This document shows positions 12,221-25,400 of a stretch of DNA of 64,000 bases, one piece after another. The notes under the pieces were generated by a model, which saw only the letters and a program-made list of their open reading frames with translations, did not search any database and was not told the DNA's origin. Made by a program: the position numbers and the translations under genes. The DNA comes from Tiliqua scincoides (taxonomy: Eukaryota > Chordata > Lepidosauria > Squamata > Scincidae), in NCBI RefSeq assembly GCF_035046505.1, contig NC_089822.1, positions 92,285,659 to 92,349,658 of the forward strand, read 5' to 3'. Numbering within the stretch: position 1 is the first letter of the stretch; each line of letters opens with the position of its first letter.

Positions 12221-12562
12221 CAGTGGTCCCCAATCCATGAGGAGCAGCTCCTGGGGGTGTTGCAGTGAACGCACAGGAGCGGTGCAGGATGACTGCTGCT
12301 AAGCAGTAAGCACCTGATGCAATGCTGAAAACAGCGATAAGAGGCTCAGCTTGGCAGACAGAGGTTTTCACTGCTGGAAGGGCCTACCTGCCCGCCCTGA
12401 GCCTCTTACCGCCATTTTCAGGGTCACTCCGTGGTCTCCAACCCAAAAGTAACTGGTGATGATATAATCACATCATGTGTCCTCACCACGTACTTCTGGG
12501 TTCTGAGCACTATGTCTGCAGCATGGAAGGCACTGTGCCAGAGATAAGTTTGGGAAGTGCTG
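12221..12562. mobile_element. Possible hAT-like element in the FKTN 3' flank
   Basis: The left text CAGTGGTCCCCAATCC resembles the ends of other elements here, and AGTTTGGGAAGTGCTG at the right could be the opposite end. The flanking octamers agree poorly (5 of 8), so the boundaries are tentative. Confidence 0.35.
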
Positions 12563-12925
12563 CCCAACAGCAAAGATTCTTAGAGTGATCAAGGGAAGCA
12601 TGGGCAATTGCTGACGGAAGTACATACACTTCCTTCAATTCTCTCAGTGTCCCTCATGATGAAATGCTAATATAGTCCCTGGTAAACAGCACAATACAGC
12701 ACAAGAAGTATTACCTGCCCCAGCTGTTGACTGTCACACCTAGGAGAAATGGAAAGGCATGGCATACAGTGGGGGCAGCTTCTATTTTTACCACTTTGAC
12801 CCTCATGCACGCTCTCTACCCCAGGAGTATTTAAATTTGCTGTGGCTCCAGGCCTTTTTAACTCCTTCCACACTGTAGGTCCTTGGTGGCGGGGCAAGAC
12901 TGGAGAGCTAGCTGGTCAACCGCTC

Positions 12926-12961
12926 TTTATTTTCACCTCTGGATACTGGATAGTATTTATT
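12926..12961 (-). terminator. Candidate FKTN polyadenylation signals
   Basis: Two AATAAA hexamers on the minus strand (TTTATT at 12926-12931 and 12956-12961) lie about 330-360 nt past the FKTN stop. Others lie further downstream, for example near 11277. The hexamers are plainly present; which one is used cannot be told from sequence. Confidence 0.3.
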
Positions 12962-13285
12962 CTGGCCTTTGGGAAGGAATGTTTCAACAATGTTGATTCA
13001 AAATGGCTGTCAAGTATTACTTTTCCTCTACAGTAGTTCTTTTGTATAGTTTCTCCTCCACAGTTCTCTGTCCCCAGCTCAAGGAAAGCATTCTTGGTAT
13101 GAGTGCCAGAAGCTGTACAACCATTTTTGTGTTGTGCTGAAAAACATAACAACCCTCAATAAAATGGTTTACAAGACTCCTTTCAAAATGGATGATGCAT
13201 CTCAAACATGAAAAAGACTTCTGGGTGGAGGCAGGTCAAAGAGCAGACATAAATGCATCCCAGCTTTCAGCATCTCACAGAGAGG

Positions 13286-13499
13286 TCAATACAGCTGAAT
13301 GACTTCTTCCCATTCATCAATAGGCCAGATTCCATTCGACTGTACGTTGGGTGGGGAGGTTTTCCAGTCCCATGTCGTCACAGGTATCTTCCAGTCTTTA
13401 CCGTAGTTGGCCTCAATGTAGTGGAGAGTTTCACATGGTACACGTACTTTGAGTTCTACAAACTCAGTCCAACATAGCGTAAACTTGGAAAACCGGTAC
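13286..13499 (-). CDS. FKTN: FKTN coding exon 9 (last; stop)
   Basis: It starts after an AG acceptor (13501-13500), completes the split Lys391 codon and encodes residues 392-461 ([18 protein letters not shown] ... EEVIQLY) plus TGA at 13288-13286. This is the conserved C-terminal end of fukutin. Length is 214 nt. Confidence 0.96.
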
Positions 13500-16400
13500 C
13501 TGCAATATGAAAAGAAGAGTGAACAAAATGCAGGTTAAAAAAGATCTTATAATGCACTGAAATGTAACTTTCTGGCACATTTTGGGCATTAAATAACCCC
13601 AATAACCCTTATTCTGCAACAAGCAAAGCTAATTTTTGTAATTGGTATAAATTATGCAAACTAAAACTGTTGCCCAAACACTTTCAAGCAACACTTCACA
13701 GTCAAGAAGACTAGAAACATACTTTTTCTTCACCGCCAGCAACAAAAGGCTCAGATTCTCAGGAAGCAAAATTCTATAATCTGTCAGAACAACTTTGAAT
13801 TAAGAGATACAAATTTGATACGCATTCTTGGACAATATTCTCTTCCAGGACAAGCCAATAACCTCAGGAAATAGGAACAAGGATCTATGCCAAAATTTAT
13901 CATGGGATGAAAGCTCAATCAATCAGCCAAGGCTAAGCAGCTCTCTTAAAATTAGGCCAGAATCAGAAGAGTTAAAATGTTGCTGTTCGGTTGCCAGCAA
14001 AATGCCACCCATTGAGCAGGCAGTACAAGCTCAACACTACTGATTTATCCAAGATAATTAACACTGGCTTTGGAAGATCATCTGTATGTAAGTAAGTATG
14101 TGGGCAAGATTAATCCCAGTGGTTTTATACACATAGTACAATGTGACAGCCAAGGTGGTGCTGTGGATGAAGTACTTGACCTGGACCAAGGTGACCCGGA
14201 TTCCAATTTTTGCTCATCCTTGAATCTGACAGCCATCATCTCTCAGTCTAACCAGTTCCCAGGATTGTCAAGAGGATAAAAATGGGATTTTCTATAGCCC
14301 CCATGGATGCCGCCCTGAGGTCCTGAAGGAAGCCAAGGATGCCAATTACAACAAACGTACTGTGCTCCAAAGCTTCTGCGGCGAGAATGCTATTTAGACA
14401 TGGCATTCAGCAGTGATTAGAAAGGAAGATCGGTTTCCCTCCTCTATATTCCCCTAAAGTCCTGCTCATCCTGAAAAACATGCGATCTGCCAGAGACTCC
14501 CAGCCTTTCCCAGCATCAGCAGATTGTGCAGCGGTTCTGCCCCAGCAGGCTGTCATCGCAGGCCTGTGCCTCCTCTCATAAACACTAATGCAACACTTGT
14601 TGCAAAAACTGATTGAGGCCCCCTGTGCAAAGAAATGGCAAGATGTCAGAACAACTGGGGGGAGGGGGGCAAGCGAGAGAGGACTATGTTCTTTCTTAAA
14701 GAGAGAATAAATCACTTTTGCCCTACCTAATATAAAACTCTCTCCTGCAGCATGGGAAGATTACAAATCCTTGGTGGATTAAGAGGGTGGGAAAAAAAGA
14801 TAATCATAAAACCAGTAAGCTCAGGAAAGAACCAAGGAGGAGGTACCTCTGCTTGCTCTCATTGTCCCTCCTTTTAACTTCTATGTATCTGATATGTCAT
14901 AGACTATGCAGTACCTGTTTTAACAGAGATTAGATTTCAAGTCTACTGCAGGTCTTTCAAGAACATATAATCAGTACTGAATACACCACTACCTTAAAAG
15001 GCCTGCCACTCATTTTTCCCCTCACTCATTTGTTCCAGCCATAAGAGCAGATAGAACTTTAGAGAGAGAGAGAGAGTGCCATTCCTGCAGTCACAGAGCT
15101 GTGGTTTTCAAGTCACAGAATCCCAGTGTATGACAGAAGATTCCGGGACATGTTCTAACTACATGGCACACAGTTACATGGCACTACATGGTACACTGAT
15201 CAGGATCATTGAGGCTCACATGGTCTGTGGCCAAGAACGTACTTAACAATCTTCAACAGTTTCATGTCACAAGGAAAGTCTGGTATAAAATTAAGCTAGT
15301 TGTCATTTAGGGAATTGTGACTGTATTACTGATCTTCTCATTGAGGAAACCTTGAGAAGTCTTTGTAGAAACCCAGGCTTCCCCAAAAGCCACTTAGAAA
15401 GTCAATGTCAGAAGATGACATTATTTCCTGTCTGAAGAGCAACTTTTACATGCTCTCATCAACACAGGTGCTCTTTGATAAGAGTAAGCCATGTTGCAAT
15501 GCATCAGGTAGCTGGTTATTCCTTTCTCATGAAGATGACTGAGCCCAAGTCATACTTGAATTTCTTGCCCGATTTGGCCTGAGTTCCTCCATTCCACATG
15601 TGGTCATCCTCTTCATAGAAGAAAAAAATATCAAGTTTCACATCATCTTCTCCCTGAAAAGAGAGCTCCAAGCTATCTTCTACCTGCAAGGGAGACAAAG
15701 CAAAGCACCTTAGAGGACCCAAGGAATACTACATTATGGAGAAGGGGTGTCAAAGATAAGGCCCAGAGGCCGGATGTAGTCCGCAGAAGCTCTTTATCTG
15801 TTCCTCAGGTTCTCAGCGGCTGAGCAGTGCTGAGATGTTACTACTGTCAGGGGAGCACACATGAAAACTGGCTCTCCCATATCTTGAATAACAACAACAC
15901 ATCACTTCTGGCCCAGGTGCATCGGGACCCACCAGATGGACCTGGACCCCCACCTGAAATGCTCAGGGTCTGCCTGGGACCCCACTGGAAGGCTGGGACC
16001 CACCCGAAATGCTCAGGGCCCGCCCAAGACCCAGCAGGTAGGTTGGGATACATTGTCCACCCAAAACCCAAATGCCTAAATCCCACTGTCCACCCAAAAC
16101 CCACCAGGTGAGCCAGGACCCACCAAAAATGCCCATGGCCCACCCAAGTCCCACCTGGTGGATCAGGATCCACCAGAAAAGCTCAGGGCCTGCTCAAGAC
16201 CTCCCAAATGGGCTGCGGCGCATCGGAAATGCTCAGGGTCCACTTGAGACCCACCAAATGGGAGAGGTTCCACCGGAAATGCCCATGGCCCACCCAAGAC
16301 CCACCAGGTGGACCTTTATCTGGCCCTCAGGCTCTCTGCAGCTGAGCAGTGCTGGGACGTTACTGCTGTAAGGGCAGCCCACTTGAAAACTGGTTCTCCC

Positions 16401-19400
16401 ATATCTTGAATAATGGCATCACTTTCTGCCTAATGACATCACTTCCGGCCCTCAGCAGGCATCATGAACGCTGTTGGCCCTTGGTATGAAACGAGTTTGA
16501 CACCCCTGTTATAGAGACTGCACAGGTGAGTGCTGAACATATGCATAACAGAGGCTGCACTTGAATGTATGATCTTTGTGTATGGACCTTCTGCGCCCAT
16601 TTATTTATGCATTGTGTGTTTGAAATACTTATATGGTGTGTTTGAACAACAACAAAGCAGCTTTTCTTTTAGAGAGGAATTTGGGGGATATAAAGTTAAG
16701 ATATAAATACAAAAACCAAGTCAAAAAATAATTTATACGGGTTCGTATTCTCTCTCAAGAATCAAGCAACTGTAAAGGTTAGTGTACACACACACACCCC
16801 TCACTTGATTTATTTCACTCATAATCAAGTGTGTGTGAAGTAACTCTATTGGAAAGCATCTCATTTGAGGCAACATAGAAGGTCCAATTATGGTGTTATT
16901 TATTGGATCAGGAGTGTCAAACTTAAGGCCCGTGGGTCGGATGTTGCCCTCAGGCTCTTACAGTGCCACCATCTGCTGCTGGGATGTTCTGATGAAAAGG
17001 CAGCCTGCATGATAATTGGGCCTCCCCATATCTTGAAAATATCAATATATTTTCCAATGCCCTTCTGTCACTGCAGCTAATGAGTTCCTAAGTGAGAAAA
17101 AAATGCTTGTTTCTGGTCATGACCTGCTTAATGACATCACTTCCTGCTTAATGACATCACTTCCAGCCCCCAGCAGGGTTTGACACCCATGTCTTAGATG
17201 GTCCACTCACAGTTAAAAGATTATTCAACACTGCAAGTATCCAGTGAATGTCAAACATGAATCAAAGGACCAATAGTGTACGCCTCTTACTATCAAACTC
17301 GGTAAATGGTCACCAAGACCATTCTGATGAACCACCTTTCATAAAATGTTCTAGTTCCGTGAATCTAGTCATACTGTTATGATATTACGATTGTCAATGG
17401 TACATACATACATCTAGAAAGTTTAATGGTGTGCAAGGATTAAGGCACAAACGTTTTCCTTGTAAAACCATGCATTGCAGGCACCTTTAAATAGACAATT
17501 ATCTAAGAGGGGCAAAGATCAAAAGTCCACCAACCATCAAATCTCCACCAACCTTGCCAAACTTGTGCTTTAGTGGCAGCCCTGCCATCTGAAATGCTGG
17601 AATAATATCTGGTTTGTAGTCTTGAATAAAAATCCCCAAGTCCACATCTTTGCTGTAAGAAATAATATTGCACTGGCGATACCAACCTAAAAGCACAAAA
17701 GCAGATCTGTCAGCTTTGGGGCAACTCCAGAAATCAATATGCAGCAGCTCCCAAGGTGGTGAAATAAGTTCACTTTCGTAGAAGCTGAGACATTTAACTC
17801 TTTCCCAAGAAAGACAGGTGCCTGTTAGTGAAAAATCAGTCTTCAGAAAAGAGCACTTAAAAACAGAATCAGGACCAAAAAAGCTACAAGGGCTCAAGAC
17901 AAGGGGCTTCTATCAGCCTAGTGAAAGTTTTGATTTTTTTTTCTATTTTCTATTTTGCAAACAGTTGGTTGCCAGCAGAGTGAGAGTGAGGGAGAAGAGA
18001 CACTGAACAGAGAAAAATGCACAACACAGATTCAAATCTAAAGCCCCCTTGGATTCACAGCTCTGGTTTCATGGTTCTTTGGATCCTGGCCTAAATATTG
18101 AGTTCTGGTGGATTCCTCATCCTAACCCACAGTATCAATGACACATCTTGTACCACACGCCCACAGCTGCTACAACACAGCTAGTTCTTAATTCCAGCCC
18201 TGGAGCCTGAGAAAATGTTGCCTAGTTCCAATGAGATACCTTACCCAAGCAAGTTCCGCTACTCAACCAGAATTTCACTCCCAAACCGCCCAATGTCTGA
18301 GCTGCGAGATGCAGTAGTGACTTGGCTTTTTTCCTGAATTCCACTGCTTCGAGAGACGCATCATCAGGGTACTGCTACAAAAACGATGAAAAATAATTAC
18401 TTTCGCACCCTGCATTAACAGTTTATGAAACACATTCCCCATGTTCCAATGCCACCCAGTCTCTTGGCTTTCCATAATTATTCTCAACACTTCTTTACCC
18501 CTAACTGTTATGTCTGCTGAAGACATTTTAGTGGTTGCTGAGAGGAATTAAGAAATGATGTTTCTTACTGCTTATTATGGACTAATGCAACTGTGGTAAA
18601 GAAACATGGAGGGTCGCCTCTGGACTGCATACTGCTGCCCCTTAAAAAAAGGGACACTGTCACTTCTGGTAGGTCCTGACAGATTCTCATTCTAAAGTGT
18701 GGGTCCGGTTGCTAAAAGTTTGAGAACCACTGCTTTAGGGGAAAAGACATGGCTCACTAGTAATAGAGCACCTGCCCTGCATGAAGAGCATCCCTGTTCA
18801 TTCCCTGACTAAAAGTTTCAGAACCATTGGACTAAATTGTCAGAAAAAAACTGGCTCCTTCCCTCCCTCCTGGTTGCAAGATGCTTTTGAACAGGGTTGA
18901 AAGAGAAGGATAAATAAATATTGAAGAAAAGGATTCAGAGAAGGACATTTTAGAAAACCTATATGATGAGTCACGTTTAAATGGTATTTTTGTTAACTTT
19001 CTCAAATGCAGATGCCCCCACAGATACAAGGCACTGTATCAGAAATTGCACATAAGAAATTAGGTACAACTCAGTCCAATAATACAAGTCCCATTCCCCC
19101 CATCCCAAAAGTGCAGTTATGATTTTCACCTTCACCACAAAGAACATAGCCAAACATACTGTTGAGCTTTATAAGGAGCTACAGAGAATACAATTCAAGA
19201 GGTTCTCAAACACTTGAGGGAAAGAACCCAAACAAGTCATTAAAGTAGCAATTTTTTCTGATCTGGTATGGTTTGCAAACTAGTAAAGCATTCTTCTACT
19301 TGTTTCGCAAAATTCATTCAATACTATCACACAATGCATTTTCATTCTTTGGCGCCACCAAGTGTCAAAGTCATGTAGCAAATCTTGCCTATTAATACTA

Positions 19401-22400
19401 CTGTAGTCTGGCTTCCGTAGTTCAGCTTCTGGCTGAAGTAGTCTGGCTTCAGACTACAGTACAGTACAGACTTTCAGAGTATAGAGTTCAGAGTTCAGTA
19501 GAGTTCAGAGTTCAGAGTGTAGTACAGACTTTCAGAGCGCGATACCATAGTCTTTTGAGACTGAAGGTTGCCAACAGAAGTCTGGCTTCTGGGATACAAG
19601 GTTAAGCTGCTGAGTTGAAGTGGGAAAGGTTAGCATGGTTTGATCAGACGCCATTTCCACTATATTTAGGATTTAAACTTTAAAATAAGACTACGGCCAA
19701 GATCCACACAAGGTTTGGATTTGTTCCTCTTGAGCAGAAACTTTCTGTAGGGAAAATTTATTTTTGAAACAGAAGGGAAGTTTCCAAAACAGCGCATGAT
19801 GACTTTCTGCTCAAGTCACAAGCCCTCCCTTGGGTATGCCGAAAACAACTCTTTGTATCCTGGGCTACAGAGCTATCCAAACCATGGCAAACTATACATC
19901 CAAATGGATAAATATCTAAATACAAATCACTATTAAGAAACTGAAAATGAGTTTGACCTTTCCAGTTTGTCTCTGTAGCAGCTTTTTGGCCAGTGTAAGC
20001 CTTGTAAGACAGAATGCAGTCAGTCAAGACTGCACAAACAGTGATTGTCCAAGCTGAGCGCAGCTCATGAGCCTGCAAGAGGCAGGTGGCTTACTGAGGA
20101 ATGGTGGGCCACGGTACCTTGCAGCACTCGACTTGGACAGTCCCAGGCTGGTACAGAACATTTTGGTAGGATTCAATAAACTGAGAACATACACACACTT
20201 TCTGTATTACCAATGCTTTTTAAATGTGTTCACGTTTCGGTTAAGAATCCCATACAACTAACATTTTAATACCTGCTATTTTAAAACTAGGGACAAAATG
20301 AACACACATGAAAGAGGTTTGTATTGGGAAAGACATACAACTTGATACCACTAACCTGAAAGAAAGACCGAGCTTCTCGGAACCTACATTCAATAAACCT
20401 GGAGTGGGATCGTTCCTCTAGGAAATGGGATATCTCTTTTGGAATCTGGACTATTAACCCATCAATGGAAACACTTAGCAGCTCCAGCCTGCCATGGAAG
20501 AAGGCACACAAGGTTTACATTAACCTTATCAACACATCCAATAAAAAAAGAGCAATTTCCTTTTCATTTTCCATCATTAAGGTCTGTTGATAACTTTTAT
20601 GTGTGTATGATCTTCCATTATTAGTTTGCCTAATTCTCCTTTAAAGCATTCTCTGTATCTCGTTGAAAAGAATTCTGTAAGTTAAAATGCAACGTGAGAA
20701 GCCTGTCCTGAATTTACAGCCATTGGATAACTCTGAGGGCCCAATTCTATGGGCTGTGGTACCGGTGCTGTCCTGACCCCCCCCATAAGACATTTTGTGC
20801 CAGCACTGAGGGTGTGCGTGGGGAGAGGCCAGTGGTAAACTGGGCTGGTGGCAAAGCTTTTCGGGACGCAGAACTGGGCAGAGGGAGGAGAAGAGTGGCC
20901 ATGAAAGGGGGTAGCGACGGTGGCAGATTCTGCTGCTGAATCCTAACCCCTCTCCTGGGTTGGGAAGCACAACATGTGCCTCCTTGGTTCTGCACCTGCT
21001 AAATAGTGGACATAGCTCTAAAGAGACCCATTGGGGTTGCAACCGCATTACTCCGGTGGCTGCCCCTGTGCCCATAGGATGCGGCGGCAGCCATTTCAGC
21101 GCTGCTGCTCCTCTGGGTGCTGGGGTAATATAGGATTGGGCTGGAAGTTTTATTATGCAAGAGAATGTAAAAAAAAGATTGTCTCATTACCTATATTAGT
21201 CAAATGTAGTAATTTATAGTGTGACTGAACCTACAATTCCACAGGTCTGATTTTATCTATATTTTAGCATAGATGTGAAGCAAGTCTGACAGCTTTTTTG
21301 GTAAGAAAGAAAACCCACAAATCATTTTTTTCTTTTTAGTGAAAATGTTGCTTTGCTGCTTCTTACTTGTCATAGGCTCCAGGGTAGCGGCCAAACTGTA
21401 GCTTCCGGAAAGGCACAAACTTCCGGTCCACATGACGTTTCAACCGCAGTGGTCCGTGCCAAAGATAGTTGCCACTCCTCTCATAAAAGACCACGAGGTG
21501 GATAGCATGAGTTGCCAGTCTGAAGATGTAGTGCAGGGGAATCTCAGTCCCAGAGAGGTCTTCCATCCCTTCTAGGCGTGGGTCTTTGTTCTGAATCTTT
21601 AGCCAGTGGAATCCCACCTTCTCAGCAGCTCGGAGTAAGCCCACCTGAAAATGACACACTACATTTGTGTCGATACTCTTTAAAAAAAAAAATCACAATT
21701 CTGTGTCATAGCACAATTCTGTGCTAAAGGAAAGAACTGAAGGAACGAACACAAGAACTGACAAAACAGATCTATAGTAATTACACCACTTCCCAGTGGG
21801 TCTTTCTTGCTAATACAGACAGTATATGTGAGCTTTCAGCTTCTACTGTTTTGCAAAACCAAACCACTGATGAACATTTTAAGAAAACCACTCTTGAGAA
21901 ATGGGGGATAATGAAAATCTCTCAGTGAAAGTGGCATCTCTATTGAATTTAATTATTAAGAGAAGGAGGAGGCAGTTAAACACAAATGTAAAGTAAGGTT
22001 AGGATTTTATAGTTTTTAAATTGTTTACTGGTTTTATATATATTTGTGTGTGTGTGCGTGTGTATTGTATGTCTATTCTGCTAATAAAGGGTTGATGATG
22101 ATGATGATGATGATGAACACAAAGAAAAGTTACTTTTTGATGCAGTATTGTCAACTACAATCAATCCAGTGTACCTTAACCCTGTGATTTTCACATTCTG
22201 TCTTGAAGGAACCCTTTGCATGCTGACGTCTCAATCAAGGAACCCACAATGGGTACAACAGAACCCTTGCTCTTTGCAGAACATTCTGGGACATGTTTTA
22301 GGATTTGCACACATTTCCAGTGCGGTAGTGACCTGGCCACTTTACCCTCAAAGCGCCCAAAAGCCAAAAGGCCACCCTCACAAGTCTCCTACAACAGTGG

Positions 22401-25400
22401 ACTTCTGGGGAAAATTGGTAGTGGAACAACTCAGATGATATTTTAATAGTCCAATCACCTCCACATCATACAGGATGAGTGCATTTACAGCACAGCCACA
22501 TCCTGACCACATCCTTCCCCTTGCAACCAGAGCAATTTGTTTAGTCATGCAGGCAGGATGGAGGAGTTTATCCCAAGTTCCACTCTATGCATGCTGCTAG
22601 GACTATTTTTAAAAATTGTTTTCACAGTGTGTGGTTCAATACATTTATCAACTTATCTGACTGTGCATTTTTCAAGTGTACAACAGGGGTTTCCAACTAC
22701 GGCCCAGGGGCCACATCTGGTCCACCACAAGATTTTATCCAGCTCACAATAATTTGTTTTCTTGGTCAGAGCATTTGCTAATGCTTGACATTTTACTTGT
22801 TATATATCATTTCTCAGTTTAAGCACGGCCTTGTTTCTTTGCAAGTGTCACACTTTTGTTCTGAATTATATCATGCCGATTACAAAAATGTTCCAAGTAA
22901 AACTTATTCACTCGTTTAAATTTCATTCATTCATAAAACTGATTTTTTTTTGAAAATGTTTAAAATATACGATGCGGCCCTCATTATGAAAAGTTTAGAG
23001 ACCCGGATGTACAACATTCACAATCAACCTTTTCATCATGTTAATGTATAACATCTTTCCTCTGCTTCTTGTGTTTTTCTCCAATGACTTTCTTTCTAAG
23101 AAATGTCACTATACATAGGCATTTAAAGGTCAAGGAGAAGATGTACCATCTCCAAATGCCAGCGCCTGGGACATTTAAGAAATCTACACAATTACCATTT
23201 GCACTACCCTGTGGTCAGCCCACTGGACACATTTCCCTTGCCTTAAGCGTGCCTTGCCTTGCCTTTACAACTCACTATAGACTTTGAATTGCTGAATATT
23301 TTAACTTTATCATCTTAAATAAATGCTCAGCATAGCATGACTGGGAAAGGTTTATCTTACTTCAAATATTATATAAGGGAAATATTATAATTTTCCTTAT
23401 AATAAAAGGAAAATATAACCTTACCTCAAGCTTCCATGTTTTGTCCAACAGCGCAAAAGTAGTGAAGTCCCGTGGAGCACAGAAGTACTTGCATTCTGAG
23501 TGGTGGCCATCAGGGGAAGTTCTGAGCTGTTCCAAGTCTATATTAATCAACCCCAGAAGCAATGGATCAATAAGATATACAGGTATGTTATGACTGGACA
23601 TCAAACCAAGGAACTTCCGAACCACATGCTGTTTAAAAAGATGGGGCGGGGGAAGAAGAAATACAAATGAATAAATAAAATGAGTTAGCCATATGTATGA
23701 AAAGACTAAATATGTAATTCAGTCAGCATTCAAAATTGGTATTGTACTAATTATGGTCAGGATCCAAAGAATTTCATAAGTGTATCCCAATAATCTGGGC
23801 CTGCCCTGTGACATTTTTGACTTTTTCTTCCTCTTTGAGCACTGGTTAACACACATTATCACAAATTACTTCCATTTCAAAAGCAATTTGCCATGTGCCA
23901 TTGTGGGCATGCCATGCAAAGCTGCTGTGTGATTAGCACAAGTCCCACTTCCTCCTGGATGCATAGAACTAGTTGCGTAGTTTTTGGGATCCTGGACCAA
24001 GACCCATAAGTTCACCCTTGAACAATGATATCCATCATGATTCACAAGACTGTTATTATGCCAAGAACAAAAATACATAATGTGCAGAAAAATCAAAAGT
24101 CACAAATGTGGTAGCATTCTACTAATCCTAGAGTAATAGTTTCTGGACAAAAAGTGGACTTTAATTCCACAATAATATGTGGGGGTCTCAAATACTGAAA
24201 ATTTTTTCAGTTTCATTTAATAGAATTCAAACTACAACTGAAAAAATACTAGCATTGAACATAATCAGTTACTTAAGCCATTTTCAGAAATCTTCATCAA
24301 CTGTCAATGTCCATGCAGGACAGTAATCCCTATGACATTTCACAAACTCTTTCACACATGCTTCAAGTCCAACAACAGTGCAACCTTCGGTATGTTCATT
24401 TAGAAATAAAAAAAACCAAGGTTCAGTGGAGTTTACTCTGGGAGAAATGTGCAGAGGATTGCAACCCAATATGTCTTGCAACCTTCCCAGACGTGGCAAC
24501 AGGCGTTCAAAAGCTTTTACACCTCAATACCCATAGTAACAAAGAAATCAGTTTAGCATCCTTATAAAACAGGGTATATTTAAACTTCAGGTCCGCAGTG
24601 TTTTCAAATTGTGAGTTGGAACCCATTAGGTGGGTCGCGAGTCAATTTCAGGTGGGTCCCCATTCATTTCAGTATTTTATTTTTAATATATTGATGCTAC
24701 CATGGTATGTGACTACATCAGGGGAAATGTTACAGCACTGTACTGTTAAAGGGTTACTATGTATACGTTTTAACCAGTGATAGTAACTGGAACTTACTCC
24801 TAGATAAGTGTGGGTAGGACTACAGCCTAGGATTGTTAAACATTTTCCTGCTTGATGATGTCACTTCTTGTCATGACATCACTTCTGGCGGGTCCTTACA
24901 GATTCTCATTCTAAAAAGTGGGTCCAGTTGCTAAAAGTTTGAGAACCACTGCTTTAGGGGAAAAGACATGGCTCACTAGTAATAGAGCACCTGCCCTGCA
25001 TGAAGAACAACCCTGTTCATTCCCTGGCATCTCCAAGTAGAGCAGAAAAAATGCATGACTGAAACCCAGGAGAGTGGCTGCCAGTCAGTGTCAACAAATC
25101 TGAGCCAGATGGACCAGTGGCCAGACTCCATAGGAACTCAAGTGTGCAACTGTAGATCTGGCTGTGGACACTGCACCAGCAAAGCATGCGAAGTCCTTTA
25201 ACCTGAAGCTTGATAGAGGCAACCTCTCTTTCTTAGCTTGCTGAAAGCCAGTGTGGAACATCAGACAGACCTTTATTTAGATGCAGACACAATGACAGAC
25301 ACAATGACAAAGCTGGATCAGACCAAGAACATCATGAACCAGTACATGTTCCACATCCAAATGCACCCCATTGGCGACTACACCACACCATCTACATATT

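Larger units (their letters stand above)
9611..13285 (-). other. FKTN 3' flank, part of it 3' UTR
   Basis: This directly follows the FKTN stop codon. Mammalian FKTN has a long 3' UTR, so an unknown part is transcribed. It holds mostly unique AT-rich sequence, one diverged ~85-bp unit near 11910-11990 and a possible hAT-like element at 12221-12562. I see no TAL2-like bHLH frame. Confidence 0.4.

Noticed and set aside
1-13285. Search for TAL2, the next gene after FKTN in mammals
   Set aside because: No basic helix-loop-helix frame is present on either strand; it probably lies beyond the window start.
14290-14400. Possible retrocopy fragment (reading [20 protein letters not shown])
   Set aside because: The reading is short and I could not connect it to any known protein; it may be chance.
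15827-16371. Overlapping Pro-, Gly- and Trp-rich open frames on both strands
   Set aside because: They are produced by the minisatellite inside a transposon; the units repeat at DNA level on both strands.
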